A DNA stretch of 33,350 bases from Synechococcus sp. ARS1019 (GCA_002690325.1 NZED01000011.1:35765-69114), one strand, 5' to 3'. Positions 23,472-33,128 are shown, counted from the stretch's first letter. Program-made: numbers and translations. The notes: a model not told the origin generated them from the letters alone.

Positions 23472-25808
23472 ATGAAATTCAACGTTGCCGATCTGATTGA
23501 TCAGCTCAACACCGACACTCCGGTTGAGCCGGCAACCCTGGCGAAGACTCTCAAGCTGACGAATAAGGCCGACAAACAAAGCCTCGAACTGGCACTGGAT
23601 GCACTGGTGCGGCTTCAAATCATCGAACGCAACGCTGACAGTGGCTTATTGCGTGTTGATCAGGAGGACCTGATCGAAGCCAGGTTGCGTTGCAGCAGCA
23701 AGGGCTTCTGTTTTGCCATCCGAGATGACGGCGGCGATGACATCTATATCCGCGATCATCAGCTCAATCATGCTTGGAACGGAGACCGTGTCTTGGTGCG
23801 CGTCACCCGTGATGGAGGTCGACGACGATCTCCCGAAGGTGGCGTGCAATGCATTCTCGAACGGGCCACCACCTCCTTACTCGGCCAAGTTGAACGTCAA
23901 GACGATCAGTTGGTTGCGGTTCCTCTCGATGATCGTGTTCTTGCGACCATCCAATTACCGACCGGTGACGAGCAGTACGTGCAGTCGGATCCTGTGGCCT
24001 CAGTGGTCGAAGTTGAGCTGGACCGGTACCCCGTTGCGCAATGCCCTGCAGAAGGACATGTTGCGCGTCAACTGCCGTTAAACGGTGGTCAGGCCGCCGA
24101 TCGTGACCTCCTCCTAACCAAAGCAGGACTCCACAATCCAGCACCTCAACCACGGGCGTCAGCCAAGGTGCCACCTGCCAAAGGACGAACTGATCTCACC
24201 GATCAACCCTGTTTGTTACTTCGCAGTTGGAGTGGATCAGATGCACCGTCGTTGCCTGCTGTGCATGTGCTCCCCCATGCCGGGGGTGCCAGAGTTTGGA
24301 TTCATGCTCCAGCAGTGGCTGAGCGGCTTGGTGCAGGAAGCGCGGTTGACCAGTGGTTGAAGGATCGTGGAGAAGCGTTGTGCCTCGGGCAGAGCTGGCA
24401 ACCTTTGCTCTCGAATGCGCTGGTCAAAGCCTGTGCGCTGAAACCAGGGGTGACCAGCGATGCCGTCTCAGTGCGACTGGATATTGATGCCGATGGCGAG
24501 ATCACTGAGTGGGAATTCATGCTTAGCAGCATCCGCCCTGCCGCTGAAATCAATGCCAATCAGCTCGAAGCACTAGCGAATCGCAAGCCGAAATCCCGCA
24601 CAGTCCCTGCTGCGTTGAAGGGGATTAAAGATCAACTCCCACAACTGGAAACGCTCCAGTTCTGTGCTCGTTCTCTTCAGGAACGAGACCATCGGCACGG
24701 AATGATCCAGTTGGATCTTGGTTTGCCGCAACTCGAAGAACTCGGTGATCTGATTTGGACCGATCCCACCGGACGGCGTCAACGCTGGTGTGATGCGATC
24801 AATCCAGTCGATCCACAGTCATGGCTGCAGCCGTTACTGAGAGCCGCCAACCGTGCCTGGACCCATCACGCCACGGCCTTCAAGTTGCCTGGGCTCACGA
24901 TCACAACAGCCGAGCCTGATCCCTCCACTCTCAATGACGTCGCCAAGACGGCCATCGCTTTGGAGCTGCCCCTAGAACTTGATGATGAGGGCAGCCCAAC
25001 CGCTCTGGAGCTCGTCACCGCGTTCCAAGAAGCTCCACAGCGCCGTGTGTTGGAACAACAGCTCAGTCAGGCTCTTCTTGAGCCAACCATTGAAGCGATC
25101 AATGCATCCCTCGCTGATGCAACCAGCGACGACGAACCGTCCGATGAAATCGGAACTGCTGATGTGGTTCAGGGTCTCGCCCCATGGTGCTGCGCCACTC
25201 TGCACGCCACGGATCTGGTTAATCAACAAGTTCTCGTTGCTCTGCTCCAGGACGGCAAAGATCGGCCCAGTGTTCGACAAAAAGAGCGCGTCAATCTCGG
25301 TCAGAAAGGTGCGGAAGAGCAATTGAGTTGGGGTTTGTTTAGTGCGTCGGTGTCGGAAAAGCTCCAAACATTGACGAGTGAACGCCTCTGCCAGCGACTC
25401 AATACACGACATCGCCAGGCACAAGACCTCCATCGTGATCTGATTGCAATGGTTCAAGCGCGATTCGCAGAACCTCTCCTCAATACCGAGATTGAAGGGT
25501 GCATCAGCGGTGTGCAGAGCTATGGATTTTTTGTTGAAATTCCCCCGTCCCAAGTTGAAGGCCTTGTCCATGTCAGTTCTCTGAACGACGACTGGTACGA
25601 ATACAGATCGCGGCAAAATCGTTTGGTCGGCAGAAAAAGCCGTCGGGTTTATCAACTGGGAGATCTCGTTACCGTGCGGGTGACCAAGGTTGATGCGCTC
25701 CGGAATCAGATCGATCTCGATGTCATCCATCAGCCGCAGCACGATGTCGAGCAAGCGTCAGACGGGGAAGAGTCCTCACCTCTGCCTGTCACGGTGAGTG
25801 TGCACTGA
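23472..25808 (+). CDS. RNase R/VacB-like protein, RNB active site degenerate
   Basis: A 778-aa protein with RNase R layout. Winged-helix domain about 1-62 (MKFNVADLIDQLNTDTPVEP); cold-shock-type segments about 63-190 (RCSSKGFCFAIRDDGGDDIYIRD); RNB-like region about 240-630; S1 domain about 670-752 (GCISGVQSYGFFVEIPPSQVEGLVHVSSL). The RNB fold is traceable (DLTDQPCLLL; VWIHAPAVAERLGAGSAVDQ; LSNALVKACALKPGV). However, the aspartate cluster expected after DLTD is replaced by RSWSGSDAPSLPAV with a single Asp, and the SPIRRYxDLxxHR motif reads CCATLHATDLVNQQ. It is probably an inactive paralogue that still binds RNA. The frame is intact with no stop, so it is not a decaying pseudogene. It is followed one base after its stop by ubiX. 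Confidence 0.88.
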   Translation: MKFNVADLIDQLNTDTPVEPATLAKTLKLTNKADKQSLELALDALVRLQIIERNADSGLLRVDQEDLIEARLRCSSKGFCFAIRDDGGDDIYIRDHQLNHAWNGDRVLVRVTRDGGRRRSPEGGVQCILERATTSLLGQVERQDDQLVAVPLDDRVLATIQLPTGDEQYVQSDPVASVVEVELDRYPVAQCPAEGHVARQLPLNGGQAADRDLLLTKAGLHNPAPQPRASAKVPPAKGRTDLTDQPCLLLRSWSGSDAPSLPAVHVLPHAGGARVWIHAPAVAERLGAGSAVDQWLKDRGEALCLGQSWQPLLSNALVKACALKPGVTSDAVSVRLDIDADGEITEWEFMLSSIRPAAEINANQLEALANRKPKSRTVPAALKGIKDQLPQLETLQFCARSLQERDHRHGMIQLDLGLPQLEELGDLIWTDPTGRRQRWCDAINPVDPQSWLQPLLRAANRAWTHHATAFKLPGLTITTAEPDPSTLNDVAKTAIALELPLELDDEGSPTALELVTAFQEAPQRRVLEQQLSQALLEPTIEAINASLADATSDDEPSDEIGTADVVQGLAPWCCATLHATDLVNQQVLVALLQDGKDRPSVRQKERVNLGQKGAEEQLSWGLFSASVSEKLQTLTSERLCQRLNTRHRQAQDLHRDLIAMVQARFAEPLLNTEIEGCISGVQSYGFFVEIPPSQVEGLVHVSSLNDDWYEYRSRQNRLVGRKSRRVYQLGDLVTVRVTKVDALRNQIDLDVIHQPQHDVEQASDGEESSPLPVTVSVH

Positions 25809-25809
25809 G

Positions 25810-26418
25810 ATGCTTCCGTACGTTCTGGCCGTGACAGGAGCTTCAGCGCAGCCGCTTGCAGAGCGGGCGTTGTTGCGGCTGCTGCAGCAAGAACGCGCTG
25901 TCCATTTGGTGCTGAGCCGAGGTGCCCACGAGGTGTTTCGTGCAGAACAAGGGCTTTCCATTCCTGTTGAACCTGAACAGCAGGAGCGCTTTTGGCGTGA
26001 ACGACTGCAAGTCAACAGTGGCTCGTTGCAATGTCATCGCTGGAACGATCAAGCGGCGTCCATTGCCAGTGGGAGTTATCGCACCAAAGCGATGGTGATC
26101 GTTCCCTGCAGCATGGGAACAGTGGGGCGAATCAATGCCGGTGTTGCGATGGATCTGATCGAACGTTGCGCTGATGTGCACCTCAAGGAACGCCGACCGC
26201 TTGTGATCGCTCCGCGTGAAATGCCGTTCAACCTCATTCACCTTCGCAACCTCACCGCACTTGCTGAAGCCGGCGCCACGATTGCGGCCCCCATTCCGGC
26301 TTGGTATACACAACCAACATCCCTCGACGAGATGGTTGATTTCCTCGTCGTGCGTTTGTTTGACGGACTTGAAGAGAATCTCGCTCCTTTGCGTCGGTGG
26401 ACAGGGCCAATCGCATGA
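25810..26418 (+). CDS. ubiX: UbiX-type flavin prenyltransferase
   Basis: A 202-aa flavoprotein that prenylates FMN to make the cofactor of UbiD-type decarboxylases; in cyanobacteria this serves plastoquinone synthesis. Family landmarks: VLAVTGASAQPLAERALLR (Rossmann-like FMN loop), VIVPCSMGTVGRINAGVAMD, ERRPLVIAPREMPFNLIHL and IAAPIPAWYTQP near the C-terminus. The start at the ATG 25810 lies one base after the previous stop; a GTG at 25798 would overlap that gene. It overlaps the next start by 4 bp (ATGA). Confidence 0.93.
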   Translation: MLPYVLAVTGASAQPLAERALLRLLQQERAVHLVLSRGAHEVFRAEQGLSIPVEPEQQERFWRERLQVNSGSLQCHRWNDQAASIASGSYRTKAMVIVPCSMGTVGRINAGVAMDLIERCADVHLKERRPLVIAPREMPFNLIHLRNLTALAEAGATIAAPIPAWYTQPTSLDEMVDFLVVRLFDGLEENLAPLRRWTGPIA

Positions 26419-26915
26419 CACGGATTCAACGGCTGCTGTTGGTTCCTTGTCTGGCTCCGCTGCTCGCTGTCCTGTTGATTTCCGCGGTTCAAGAACGACG
26501 CCCTCAGAAACTCAATCTGCTTCTGTGGACGAGTCCAAGCTTGCCAATTGGTGGTTGGACAGCAATCTCAGTTCTGGTCGGAGGCGGAATCAGCGGCGCA
26601 ACCGCTCTGCTTCTACGCCCAACAGGCGCACGTTTACGTCGAACGGAACGCCGATCGCTGGCCGACGGCCCTTACGACGATCGTGATTCAGCATTCAGCA
26701 TCGATCCCAGAGGGACGGGATGGACTTCTGAACCCCGTCAACCGATGCCGGAGCGGGACATTCGCGACCCAGCGCCAACTGTCGCGGTGGCTTACCGCGT
26801 TGTTCAGCGACCTCAATCCAAAGGGGAGTCTCCTCCTGCAGCGGCTGCAGCATCACCGACGCCTGATCGAGAGGTCATTGATCAATGGGGAGATGATCCA
26901 GATCGGAATTGGTGA
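26415..26915 (+). CDS. Hypothetical two-span membrane protein
   Basis: A 166-aa protein with two N-terminal hydrophobic segments (RLLLVPCLAPLLAVLLISAV, and GGWTAISVLVGGGISGATALLL). A long polar tail follows, rich in Arg, Asp and Pro (RRTERRSLADGPYDDRD; SPPAAAAASPTPDREV) and ending in the acidic/aromatic DQWGDDPDRNW. The two-span N-terminus recalls LapA-like (DUF1049) proteins, but I cannot assign it. The start at 26415 overlaps ubiX by 4 bp. An overlapping longer frame in another phase (26548-26964) is treated as spurious. Function unknown. Confidence 0.75.
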   Translation: MTRIQRLLLVPCLAPLLAVLLISAVQERRPQKLNLLLWTSPSLPIGGWTAISVLVGGGISGATALLLRPTGARLRRTERRSLADGPYDDRDSAFSIDPRGTGWTSEPRQPMPERDIRDPAPTVAVAYRVVQRPQSKGESPPAAAAASPTPDREVIDQWGDDPDRNW

Positions 26916-26960
26916 TCACACCCTTGGTCTGCTTACAGTTCCCGAAGTCATCTCAGTCCG

Positions 26961-27461
26961 GTGAGCGAGACACCTGCTTCCAAGCCTTCCGCAGCCAAAC
27001 CAGAGGCGGCTGAGACACCTGCTGCAAAACCAGCGGCGTCTGGAAAACCACCGGCAAAACCAGAGTCGGCTGCGAAACCTGCAGCCAAACCAAAGCCACC
27101 CAAACCAGAGGACAAACCTTTTCCGGAATTTGTTGACTCCCTGCTGATCCCAGCAATTGAAAAACAGCTCGCCGATCATTCCATTCAGGCCGATCGTCTC
27201 GAGCGAGTCGAAGGGGAACGCCCTGTGGTTGGTGGCACATGCCCAATGCTGATCGGGGAGTTACCTGGTGGACGTCGTTTTTGGGTGTGTTTCGCCTCCG
27301 AGAACATCAACAGCAGCAAGTTGATTGCACTAGCTGATCCAGGAAGCGACCCCACGCTGCTCGAATCTTTTTTGATTGATGAGAAGCGGATGTCCCTGCC
27401 GTTGCTGGTTTCCAGGCTCCTTCAGCGTCTCAATGGTCAGAAATGGCTTGGTGGGAACTAA
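26961..27461 (+). CDS. DUF2996 family protein
   Basis: A 166-aa protein. Residues 5-52 form a low-complexity Ala/Lys/Pro linker ([20 protein letters not shown] and similar), then a globular DUF2996 domain from [20 protein letters not shown] to the end ([24 protein letters not shown]). The family is restricted to cyanobacteria and plants; function unknown. The start is a GTG at 26961; no ATG is available before the domain. It lies 45 bp after the previous gene and 73 bp before acsF. Confidence 0.82.
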   Translation: MSETPASKPSAAKPEAAETPAAKPAASGKPPAKPESAAKPAAKPKPPKPEDKPFPEFVDSLLIPAIEKQLADHSIQADRLERVEGERPVVGGTCPMLIGELPGGRRFWVCFASENINSSKLIALADPGSDPTLLESFLIDEKRMSLPLLVSRLLQRLNGQKWLGGN

Positions 27462-27534
27462 TCCCAACAGCAACAAAGACGTCGGGACCAGGCTGACGCC
27501 GCCTACATTGGCTGCACCGCGAGACTCGGAACTG

Positions 27535-28614
27535 ATGGTCCCCCCTACAGCCGTGGCCGACCAAACTGCTAATGGCGCAGTTGCAACCAAGGAGCCCGTT
27601 AAGGACACAATCCTGACGCCCCGCTTCTACACAACTGATTTCGACGCCATGGCTGCCATGGACCTCCAGCCCAATGAGGCTGAACTGGAGGCCATCTGTG
27701 AGGAGTTCCGTAAGGACTACAACCGTCATCATTTTGTTCGCAATGATGAGTTCGACGGTGCTGCTGACAAGCTCGATCCTGAAACTCGCAAGGTCTTTGT
27801 TGAATTCCTTGAACAGAGCTGCACCTCCGAGTTCTCTGGTTTTCTGCTTTACAAGGAGCTGAGCCGCCGGATTAAACAAAAAAATCCGCTTCTGGCTGAG
27901 TGTTTCGCACATATGGCTCGGGACGAGGCTCGGCACGCTGGATTCCTCAACAAGTCGATGAGCGACTTTGGAATGCAGCTCGACCTTGGCTTCCTGACTG
28001 CAAACAAGGACTACACATTCTTTAAGCCTAAGTTTATTTTTTACGCCACTTATCTCTCAGAAAAGATTGGCTATTGGCGTTACATCGCTATTTTCCGTCA
28101 TCTCGAGAAAAATCCTGATAGCAAGATTTTCCCAATCTTCAATTTCTTCGAAAATTGGTGCCAAGACGAGAATCGCCATGGCGATTTCTTTGATGCGTTG
28201 ATGAAGGCCCAGCCAGATACGGTTCGTGGCCCTATTGCAAAGCTTTGGTGCCGGTTCTTCTTGCTGGCAGTGTTCGCGACCATGTATGTGCGCGACGTTG
28301 CTCGCAAAGAGTTCTACGAGGCCTTGGGGCTTGATGCCCGCACCTACGACCGGATGGTGATTGAAAAAACAAACGAAACCTCAGCACGCGTTTTCCCTGT
28401 CGTTCTCGATGTCAAAAATGAGAAATTCTGGACGCGTCTCGAACGCCTGGTGAACAACAACGCTGCGCTGGAAGCTGCCGATTCCAGTGATTCCATCGCC
28501 CCGGTCAAATTGATCCGCAAGTTGCCCTTCTGGGTTGCAAATGGTGCCGAAATGGCCAAGTTGTTCCTGATGTCCCCTGTTGACAGCAGCAAATATCAGC
28601 CAGCTGTTCGCTGA
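27535..28614 (+). CDS. acsF: Aerobic Mg-protoporphyrin IX monomethyl ester cyclase
   Basis: A 359-aa di-iron oxygenase that closes the fifth ring of chlorophyll (product: divinyl protochlorophyllide), with O2 and reductant. The two-iron site is seen as EARH (131-134, in [12 protein letters not shown]) and DENRH (211-215, in [13 protein letters not shown]), with an upstream E99 in SCTSEFSGF. The start at the ATG 27535 ([10 protein letters not shown]) matches remembered picocyanobacterial homologues; the frame extends to 27376, but those residues are not family-like and overlap DUF2996. The aerobic cyclase shows that chlorophyll is made in oxygen. Confidence 0.97.
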   Translation: MVPPTAVADQTANGAVATKEPVKDTILTPRFYTTDFDAMAAMDLQPNEAELEAICEEFRKDYNRHHFVRNDEFDGAADKLDPETRKVFVEFLEQSCTSEFSGFLLYKELSRRIKQKNPLLAECFAHMARDEARHAGFLNKSMSDFGMQLDLGFLTANKDYTFFKPKFIFYATYLSEKIGYWRYIAIFRHLEKNPDSKIFPIFNFFENWCQDENRHGDFFDALMKAQPDTVRGPIAKLWCRFFLLAVFATMYVRDVARKEFYEALGLDARTYDRMVIEKTNETSARVFPVVLDVKNEKFWTRLERLVNNNAALEAADSSDSIAPVKLIRKLPFWVANGAEMAKLFLMSPVDSSKYQPAVR

Positions 28615-28649
28615 TTGTTCGCCGTTTCACACCCGATTGAGGAGAGTTC

Positions 28650-30059
28650 TTGACTGACGCGTTTTCGATTCAATGGAGGGATCTCCTGGAGACCCTCCTC
28701 AATCGTGGGGCCTCAGCCGGTGCAGATCTGGTTGAGGTGTTTATGGAGAGGACCGATCACTTGGGCCTACTGGCCGAACAGGATCTCATCACCAGTGTGA
28801 ATCCGTCATTTGCACGCGGAGCAGGGCTTCGGGTCTTTTTGGATGGTCGTGATGGATTTGTCAGCACCAACGATTTATCGAGCGCTGGATTAACGCGAGC
28901 CCTTGATCAAGCGTTAGCGATGTTGGGCCTGTCTCCAGAGCGTCTGTCCAATGCTCGTGGTTTTGAGGGTCTCCGGCCACTCACTGATCATGGCTTGAGC
29001 AAAGACACCTGGCTGGATCGCTGCCCGTCGATGTCTGACGCCAGTGAGACCCTGCTGAAGGGAACCATTCAGCTTGAGCGGCTCGGTCAACACTTACAAG
29101 TCAGGCGCGGAAGTTATGCCCGCGACTGGCAAGAAGTCATGGTTGCAGCGTCTGACGGCACGTTTGCCAGGGATATTCGTCTGCACCAATCCACCGGTTT
29201 GTCGGTCCTCGCTGCTGATGGTGACCATCGTTCCAGTGTTGGGCGTCGTTATGGCAGCACTGACCAACCTGATGACCTCAGGAACTGGGATACCGAAGCA
29301 AGTGCATCGGAGGTGTGCGAGAGCGCTGGCCGCATGCTTCGGGCTGACTACGTTGATGCCGGTCAAATGCCCGCCGTTCTGGCGAATCGCTTTGGGGGGG
29401 TGATTTTCCACGAGGCTTGTGGTCACCTTCTCGAAACAACCCAGATCGAACGGGGAACCACCCCGTTTGCTGACAAGGTTGGTGAATCAATTGCTCACCC
29501 AGCGGTGACTGCCATTGATGAAGGTCTCAGTGGTGGAGCGTTCGGCTCCTTATCCATGGACGATGAAGGAATGGAACCGGAACGGACAGTTCTGATCGAA
29601 AACGGTGTCCTGAAGCGGTTCATCAGTGACCGTGCTGGGGAGCTAAGAACAGGCCACAAGCGCACCGGCAGTGGCAGACGTCAAAGTCATGCTTTCGCTG
29701 CAGCAAGTCGCATGCGAAATACCTACATCGACGCTGGTCCCCACACACCTGAGGAGCTGATTGGGTCCGTCGATCGTGGTCTCTACTGCAAAGCCATGGG
29801 CGGTGGCAGTGTCGGGCCGACCGGTCAATTCAATTTTTCGGTGGAGGAGGGCTATCTGATCGAGAACGGTGCCCTCACTAAACCGGTGAAGGGAGCCACT
29901 CTGATCGGTGACGCCAAAGAAGTGATGCCTCGGATCTCAATGTGTGCCAATGATCTCGAGCTAGCAGCAGGATTCTGTGGGTCGGTCAGCGGCAGCGTTT
30001 TTGTCACCGTTGGTCAACCCCACATCAAGGTGGACTCAATCACTGTGGGAGGTCGCTGA
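28650..30059 (+). CDS. tldD: TldD-type metalloprotease
   Basis: A 469-aa TldD/PmbA-family protein. The zinc site HEACGH (254-259, in [12 protein letters not shown]) is the protease motif of the TldD chain, and the C-terminal [20 protein letters not shown] and [20 protein letters not shown] are TldD-like. The start codon is TTG: GAGGAG at 28639-28644 is a strong Shine-Dalgarno five bases upstream, and no in-frame ATG fits. With TldE it forms a heteromeric protease known in E. coli for processing peptides such as microcin B17 and CcdA. It is followed one base after its stop by the partner gene. Confidence 0.94.
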   Translation: MTDAFSIQWRDLLETLLNRGASAGADLVEVFMERTDHLGLLAEQDLITSVNPSFARGAGLRVFLDGRDGFVSTNDLSSAGLTRALDQALAMLGLSPERLSNARGFEGLRPLTDHGLSKDTWLDRCPSMSDASETLLKGTIQLERLGQHLQVRRGSYARDWQEVMVAASDGTFARDIRLHQSTGLSVLAADGDHRSSVGRRYGSTDQPDDLRNWDTEASASEVCESAGRMLRADYVDAGQMPAVLANRFGGVIFHEACGHLLETTQIERGTTPFADKVGESIAHPAVTAIDEGLSGGAFGSLSMDDEGMEPERTVLIENGVLKRFISDRAGELRTGHKRTGSGRRQSHAFAAASRMRNTYIDAGPHTPEELIGSVDRGLYCKAMGGGSVGPTGQFNFSVEEGYLIENGALTKPVKGATLIGDAKEVMPRISMCANDLELAAGFCGSVSGSVFVTVGQPHIKVDSITVGGR

Positions 30060-30060
30060 T

Positions 30061-31425
30061 ATGTCCAACAACACCCTCAACGCCAGCGTCCTTCGGGACC
30101 GACTGCATACCCTCGCTACACGGGAAGGAATCCGACATTGGGATCTGGGAGCTGCCTGCAGCGACGATTGTTCCGTGCAAGTGGATCGCGGTGAAGCGAA
30201 GCAGATGAAGGCTGCCCAGCGCAGTTCGATCACAGTGCGGGTTTGGAACACCGACGGTCTGGTTGGCATCACCAGCACCACGGATTTATCGGACAGTGGG
30301 CTTGAGCAGGCGCTTGTTGGTGCCCATCAAGCCAGTGCCTACGGGAACCCCAATGACGTTCCGCAATTTTCACCGCTGGCCACCGCACCCTTACCTGAGC
30401 TCGACCGTCCACTGCAGGAGCGGCAAGGCATCCTCCCCCTGCTCAAAACGTTGCGTGAGGCTGAAGCAGAGTTGCTCTCCCGTCACCACGCCATTCAAAC
30501 CGTTCCATACAACGGTTTAGCCGAATCCCTTTCCCAAAGCCTTTATCTCAACAGCGATGGTGCGCTTCGAGAGATGGAGCGGACTCAAGCAAGCGTGTAC
30601 CTCTATGCCCGTGCAGAAGAGGACGGCCGCAAGCCCCGCAGTGGCGGGGCCGTGCGACTAGGTCTTGGAAGTCAGGGTCTGGATATCGAAGGCTGTATTA
30701 ATGAAGCCGTTGAGCGCACTGTCAGCCATCTCGCTTACCAACCCATCGAAACGGGGTCGTACCGCGTTTGCTTCAAGCCTGAAGCTTTCCTCTCCCTGAT
30801 GGGGGCGTTTAGCAGCATGTTCAACGCTCGTTCAGTCCTGGATGGAGTCAGCCTTAGCAACCGTGACTCGATTGGTGATCAGATTGCCGTTCCCTTCCTG
30901 TCGTTGCATGACAACGGCCTTCACCCAGGGCATGTCAGCGCGTCGGCCTTTGATGGGGAAGGAACTCCCACCCGTCGTCTCTGTCTGATCAACGGAGGGG
31001 AACTTTCTAGTTTTCTGCACTCAGAAGCCACAGCCCGTGCATTCGGTGTCCAACCCACTGGGCATGCCGGCCTTGGAGCCAAGGTCTCCGTTGGTCCCGA
31101 CTGGTTTGAAATTTCAACCAAAGAGGGATTAAGCAGTGGGACCGCCTTGGACCACCGAACTGAGCGTGAACCCTTTGTCTTGATTGAGGATTTGTCTGCT
31201 CTCCATGCCGGAGTGAAAGCAACACAAGGGTCGTTTTCTCTTCCGTTCGATGGTTGGCTCGTCAAAGATGGCCAACACATTTCTGTGGAAGCAGCAACAG
31301 TGGCCGGTGATATCCGGACTCTTTTAAACAGCATTGTTCACTTAGAGGCCGAATCAGAAATCACCCATCGCGGCGTTTGCCCCCACGTATGGGTAGACGG
31401 CCTCTCGATCACAGGCGAAGCCTGA
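30061..31425 (+). CDS. tldE: TldE/PmbA-type partner protein
   Basis: A 454-aa member of the TldD/PmbA family without the HExxxH zinc motif, as expected for the non-catalytic TldE/PmbA partner. Landmarks: QVDRGEAKQMKAAQRSSITV, GLVGITSTTDLSDSGLEQAL and the C-terminal GVCPHVWVDGLSI, with PFLSLHDNGLHPGHVSASAFDGEGTP in the middle. The start at the ATG 30061 is one base after the tldD stop; the longer frame from 29977 runs inside tldD. Co-transcribed with tldD and probably forming the TldD/E complex. Confidence 0.92.
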   Translation: MSNNTLNASVLRDRLHTLATREGIRHWDLGAACSDDCSVQVDRGEAKQMKAAQRSSITVRVWNTDGLVGITSTTDLSDSGLEQALVGAHQASAYGNPNDVPQFSPLATAPLPELDRPLQERQGILPLLKTLREAEAELLSRHHAIQTVPYNGLAESLSQSLYLNSDGALREMERTQASVYLYARAEEDGRKPRSGGAVRLGLGSQGLDIEGCINEAVERTVSHLAYQPIETGSYRVCFKPEAFLSLMGAFSSMFNARSVLDGVSLSNRDSIGDQIAVPFLSLHDNGLHPGHVSASAFDGEGTPTRRLCLINGGELSSFLHSEATARAFGVQPTGHAGLGAKVSVGPDWFEISTKEGLSSGTALDHRTEREPFVLIEDLSALHAGVKATQGSFSLPFDGWLVKDGQHISVEAATVAGDIRTLLNSIVHLEAESEITHRGVCPHVWVDGLSITGEA

Positions 31426-31444
31426 CCATCGATCGCGATCCACA

Positions 31445-32461
31445 GTGAAGATTCTGTTTTGGGGAACCCCGAACTATGCGGTTCCAACGCTGACCGCTCT
31501 GCACGGGGCGGGACACACCATTGTTGGTGTAGTGACTCAGCCAGATCGTCGCCGGGGCCGGGGAAAACAATTGGTGGCGTCAGCGGTCAAGCAGCGGGCG
31601 ATCGAACTCAATTGTCCTGTCTTTACCCCTGAGCGGATCAAACGCGACCTGGACTGCCAGCAACAACTCGCAGATCTCGGTGCCGATCTATCGGTTGTCG
31701 TGGCATTTGGACAAATCCTCCCCGCTTCTGTACTCAATCAACCACCACTGGGGTGCTGGAACGGCCATGGTTCTCTGCTGCCCCGTTGGAGAGGTGCTGG
31801 TCCGATCCAATGGTCGATTCTGGAAGGCGATCCAGAAACAGGCGTTGGTGTGATGGCCATGGAGGAAGGTCTCGACACTGGACCTGTTCTGTTGGAACAG
31901 CGTTTAGCGATCGGATTGCGCGAAAATGCCGCTCAACTTGGCGAGCGCCTCAGTGCTCTAACCGCTGAACTCATGGTCGCTGCGATGCCACGGATTGAGG
32001 CTGCTGGACCAGGTCAGGAGTCTGAGCGGCTCAATCGCCTCAATGTTCGCTTTCAAGGCGGAGAGAGTAGCTACGCGCGCATGTTGACGAAATCCGACTA
32101 CGTCATTGATTGGAGCCAATCTGCACTTGCCATCCATCGCAAAGTGATGGGTCTTTATCCGGGCGCGATGACACATTGGAAAGGGAAGCGCCTCAAAATC
32201 ATGGATACAGAACCACTCATTGAGCGCTTGTCCAATCAGCTCTCCGTCGAAGCCAAAGCACTGATTGGTCGTTGGCCGACTGGTGCCAATCCAGGGGGGG
32301 TGGTTCTTGACTCCATTGCTGATCTTGGTGTTGTTGTGAGTAGTTCTGGATGTCCACTCTTAATTCGGGAGGCTCAGCTTGAGGGCAAGGGCCGTAGCAA
32401 AGGGCAGACCATGATTCAGCAACTGGCTGTTCAGCCAGGAGACGCGTTTGAAGCGATTTGA
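31445..32461 (+). CDS. fmt: Methionyl-tRNA formyltransferase
   Basis: A 338-aa enzyme formylating initiator Met-tRNA from 10-formyltetrahydrofolate. Signatures: MKILFWGTPNYAVPTL at the N-terminus, the catalytic NGHGSLLPRWRGAGPIQW region (Asn, His and SLLPxxRG), and GVGVMAMEEGLDTGPVL. The C-terminal domain begins near AIHRKVMGLYPGAM. The start is GTG at 31445, 19 bp after tldE. Convergent with the riboflavin-kinase-like gene, with 13 bp between stops. Confidence 0.96.
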   Translation: MKILFWGTPNYAVPTLTALHGAGHTIVGVVTQPDRRRGRGKQLVASAVKQRAIELNCPVFTPERIKRDLDCQQQLADLGADLSVVVAFGQILPASVLNQPPLGCWNGHGSLLPRWRGAGPIQWSILEGDPETGVGVMAMEEGLDTGPVLLEQRLAIGLRENAAQLGERLSALTAELMVAAMPRIEAAGPGQESERLNRLNVRFQGGESSYARMLTKSDYVIDWSQSALAIHRKVMGLYPGAMTHWKGKRLKIMDTEPLIERLSNQLSVEAKALIGRWPTGANPGGVVLDSIADLGVVVSSSGCPLLIREAQLEGKGRSKGQTMIQQLAVQPGDAFEAI

Positions 32462-32474
32462 ACAACGGGGACCA

Positions 32475-33125
32475 TCAATCTTCGGTGTAAAGCATCTGCG
32501 CTTGCTGCCAAACGCGATCGAGATCTTGGTCGGGTAGTTGAAGGGCTTCAGGATGCATTTGCTTCAGCCAAACACGACGATCAACGTGATTGTTATCTGA
32601 AAAGAATGACGATTGCGAAGCCAACACCCTGAACTTCAGGAATTCGAGCAGACGGGCACGGAGCCTGACGCCATCAACAAGCTGCAAACGTTGCTGCGGG
32701 TCATTCAGGGATACTTCTGACCCAGGACTCAAGCCTTCTTGAAACGGAGCAAGCACTTCCAAGACCGTGGGTGGCTGCCAATGCCGCTGTTTCGTTTCTG
32801 GGTGGGGGCGATAGATCCAGGCCTTGGCACGCTGCTGAGAAGCGCTGACCATCTCAACGCGCCAGAACGAAAAGGTTTCGGGTGGGTGGTGTTCGCTCCA
32901 ATCAACATTGGGGAATGTCATGTCTGGCTGGCTCAGCACAACTTCTGCTGGTGCAAAGCTGACATTCAACGTGCCTGAAAAGCAGTTCGATAGATCAAGC
33001 CCGAGAGCCTGAAAAAATGGCATCTGTAAACAGATTGTGCCGGCGGGATATGGAGACGACGTTGAGCGTCCAGAGGCAACACCGTGACCCGCCACAACGT
33101 GACCTGTGATCATCGAACCGGTCAT
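32475..33125 (-). CDS. Protein resembling archaeal CTP-dependent riboflavin kinase; function unproven
   Basis: A 216-aa protein. Residues 6-140 follow the layout I recall for archaeal RibK (PF01982-like): an N-terminal ITGHVVAGHGVASG strand-turn (GxVxxGxG), a helix LQMPFFQALGLDL, then GTLNV at 51-55, a WIYRPHPETKQRH segment near 103-115, and LEVLAPFQEGLSPGSEVSL at 122-140. The last ~75 residues are an extra helical, charged domain of unknown origin. No signal peptide or membrane span. Start at the ATG 33125, 3 bp after the upstream stop; M5 (33113) is an alternative. Co-directional with the DUF6464-like gene. The fold link is by eye; activity is not shown. Confidence 0.55.
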   Translation of the reverse strand: MTGSMITGHVVAGHGVASGRSTSSPYPAGTICLQMPFFQALGLDLSNCFSGTLNVSFAPAEVVLSQPDMTFPNVDWSEHHPPETFSFWRVEMVSASQQRAKAWIYRPHPETKQRHWQPPTVLEVLAPFQEGLSPGSEVSLNDPQQRLQLVDGVRLRARLLEFLKFRVLASQSSFFSDNNHVDRRVWLKQMHPEALQLPDQDLDRVWQQAQMLYTED

Positions 33126-33128
33126 GCT

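Noticed and set aside
24972-25754. 260-codon minus-strand frame opposite the RNase R-like gene
   Set aside because: Antisense to a full-length gene with recognisable winged-helix and S1 domains; no family resemblance of its own.
25843-26421. 192-codon minus-strand frame opposite ubiX
   Set aside because: Antisense shadow of a confidently identified gene.
26548-26964. 138-codon plus-strand frame overlapping the two-span membrane protein and touching the DUF2996 start
   Set aside because: Mostly overlaps a frame with membrane-protein features and operon-like ATGA coupling; its own sequence lacks recognisable features, and the GTGA contact with the next gene appears accidental.
26970-27115. 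Repetitive Ala/Lys/Pro-coding stretch as a possible DNA repeat array
   Set aside because: Units are irregular in length and sequence; it is a low-complexity protein linker of the DUF2996 gene.
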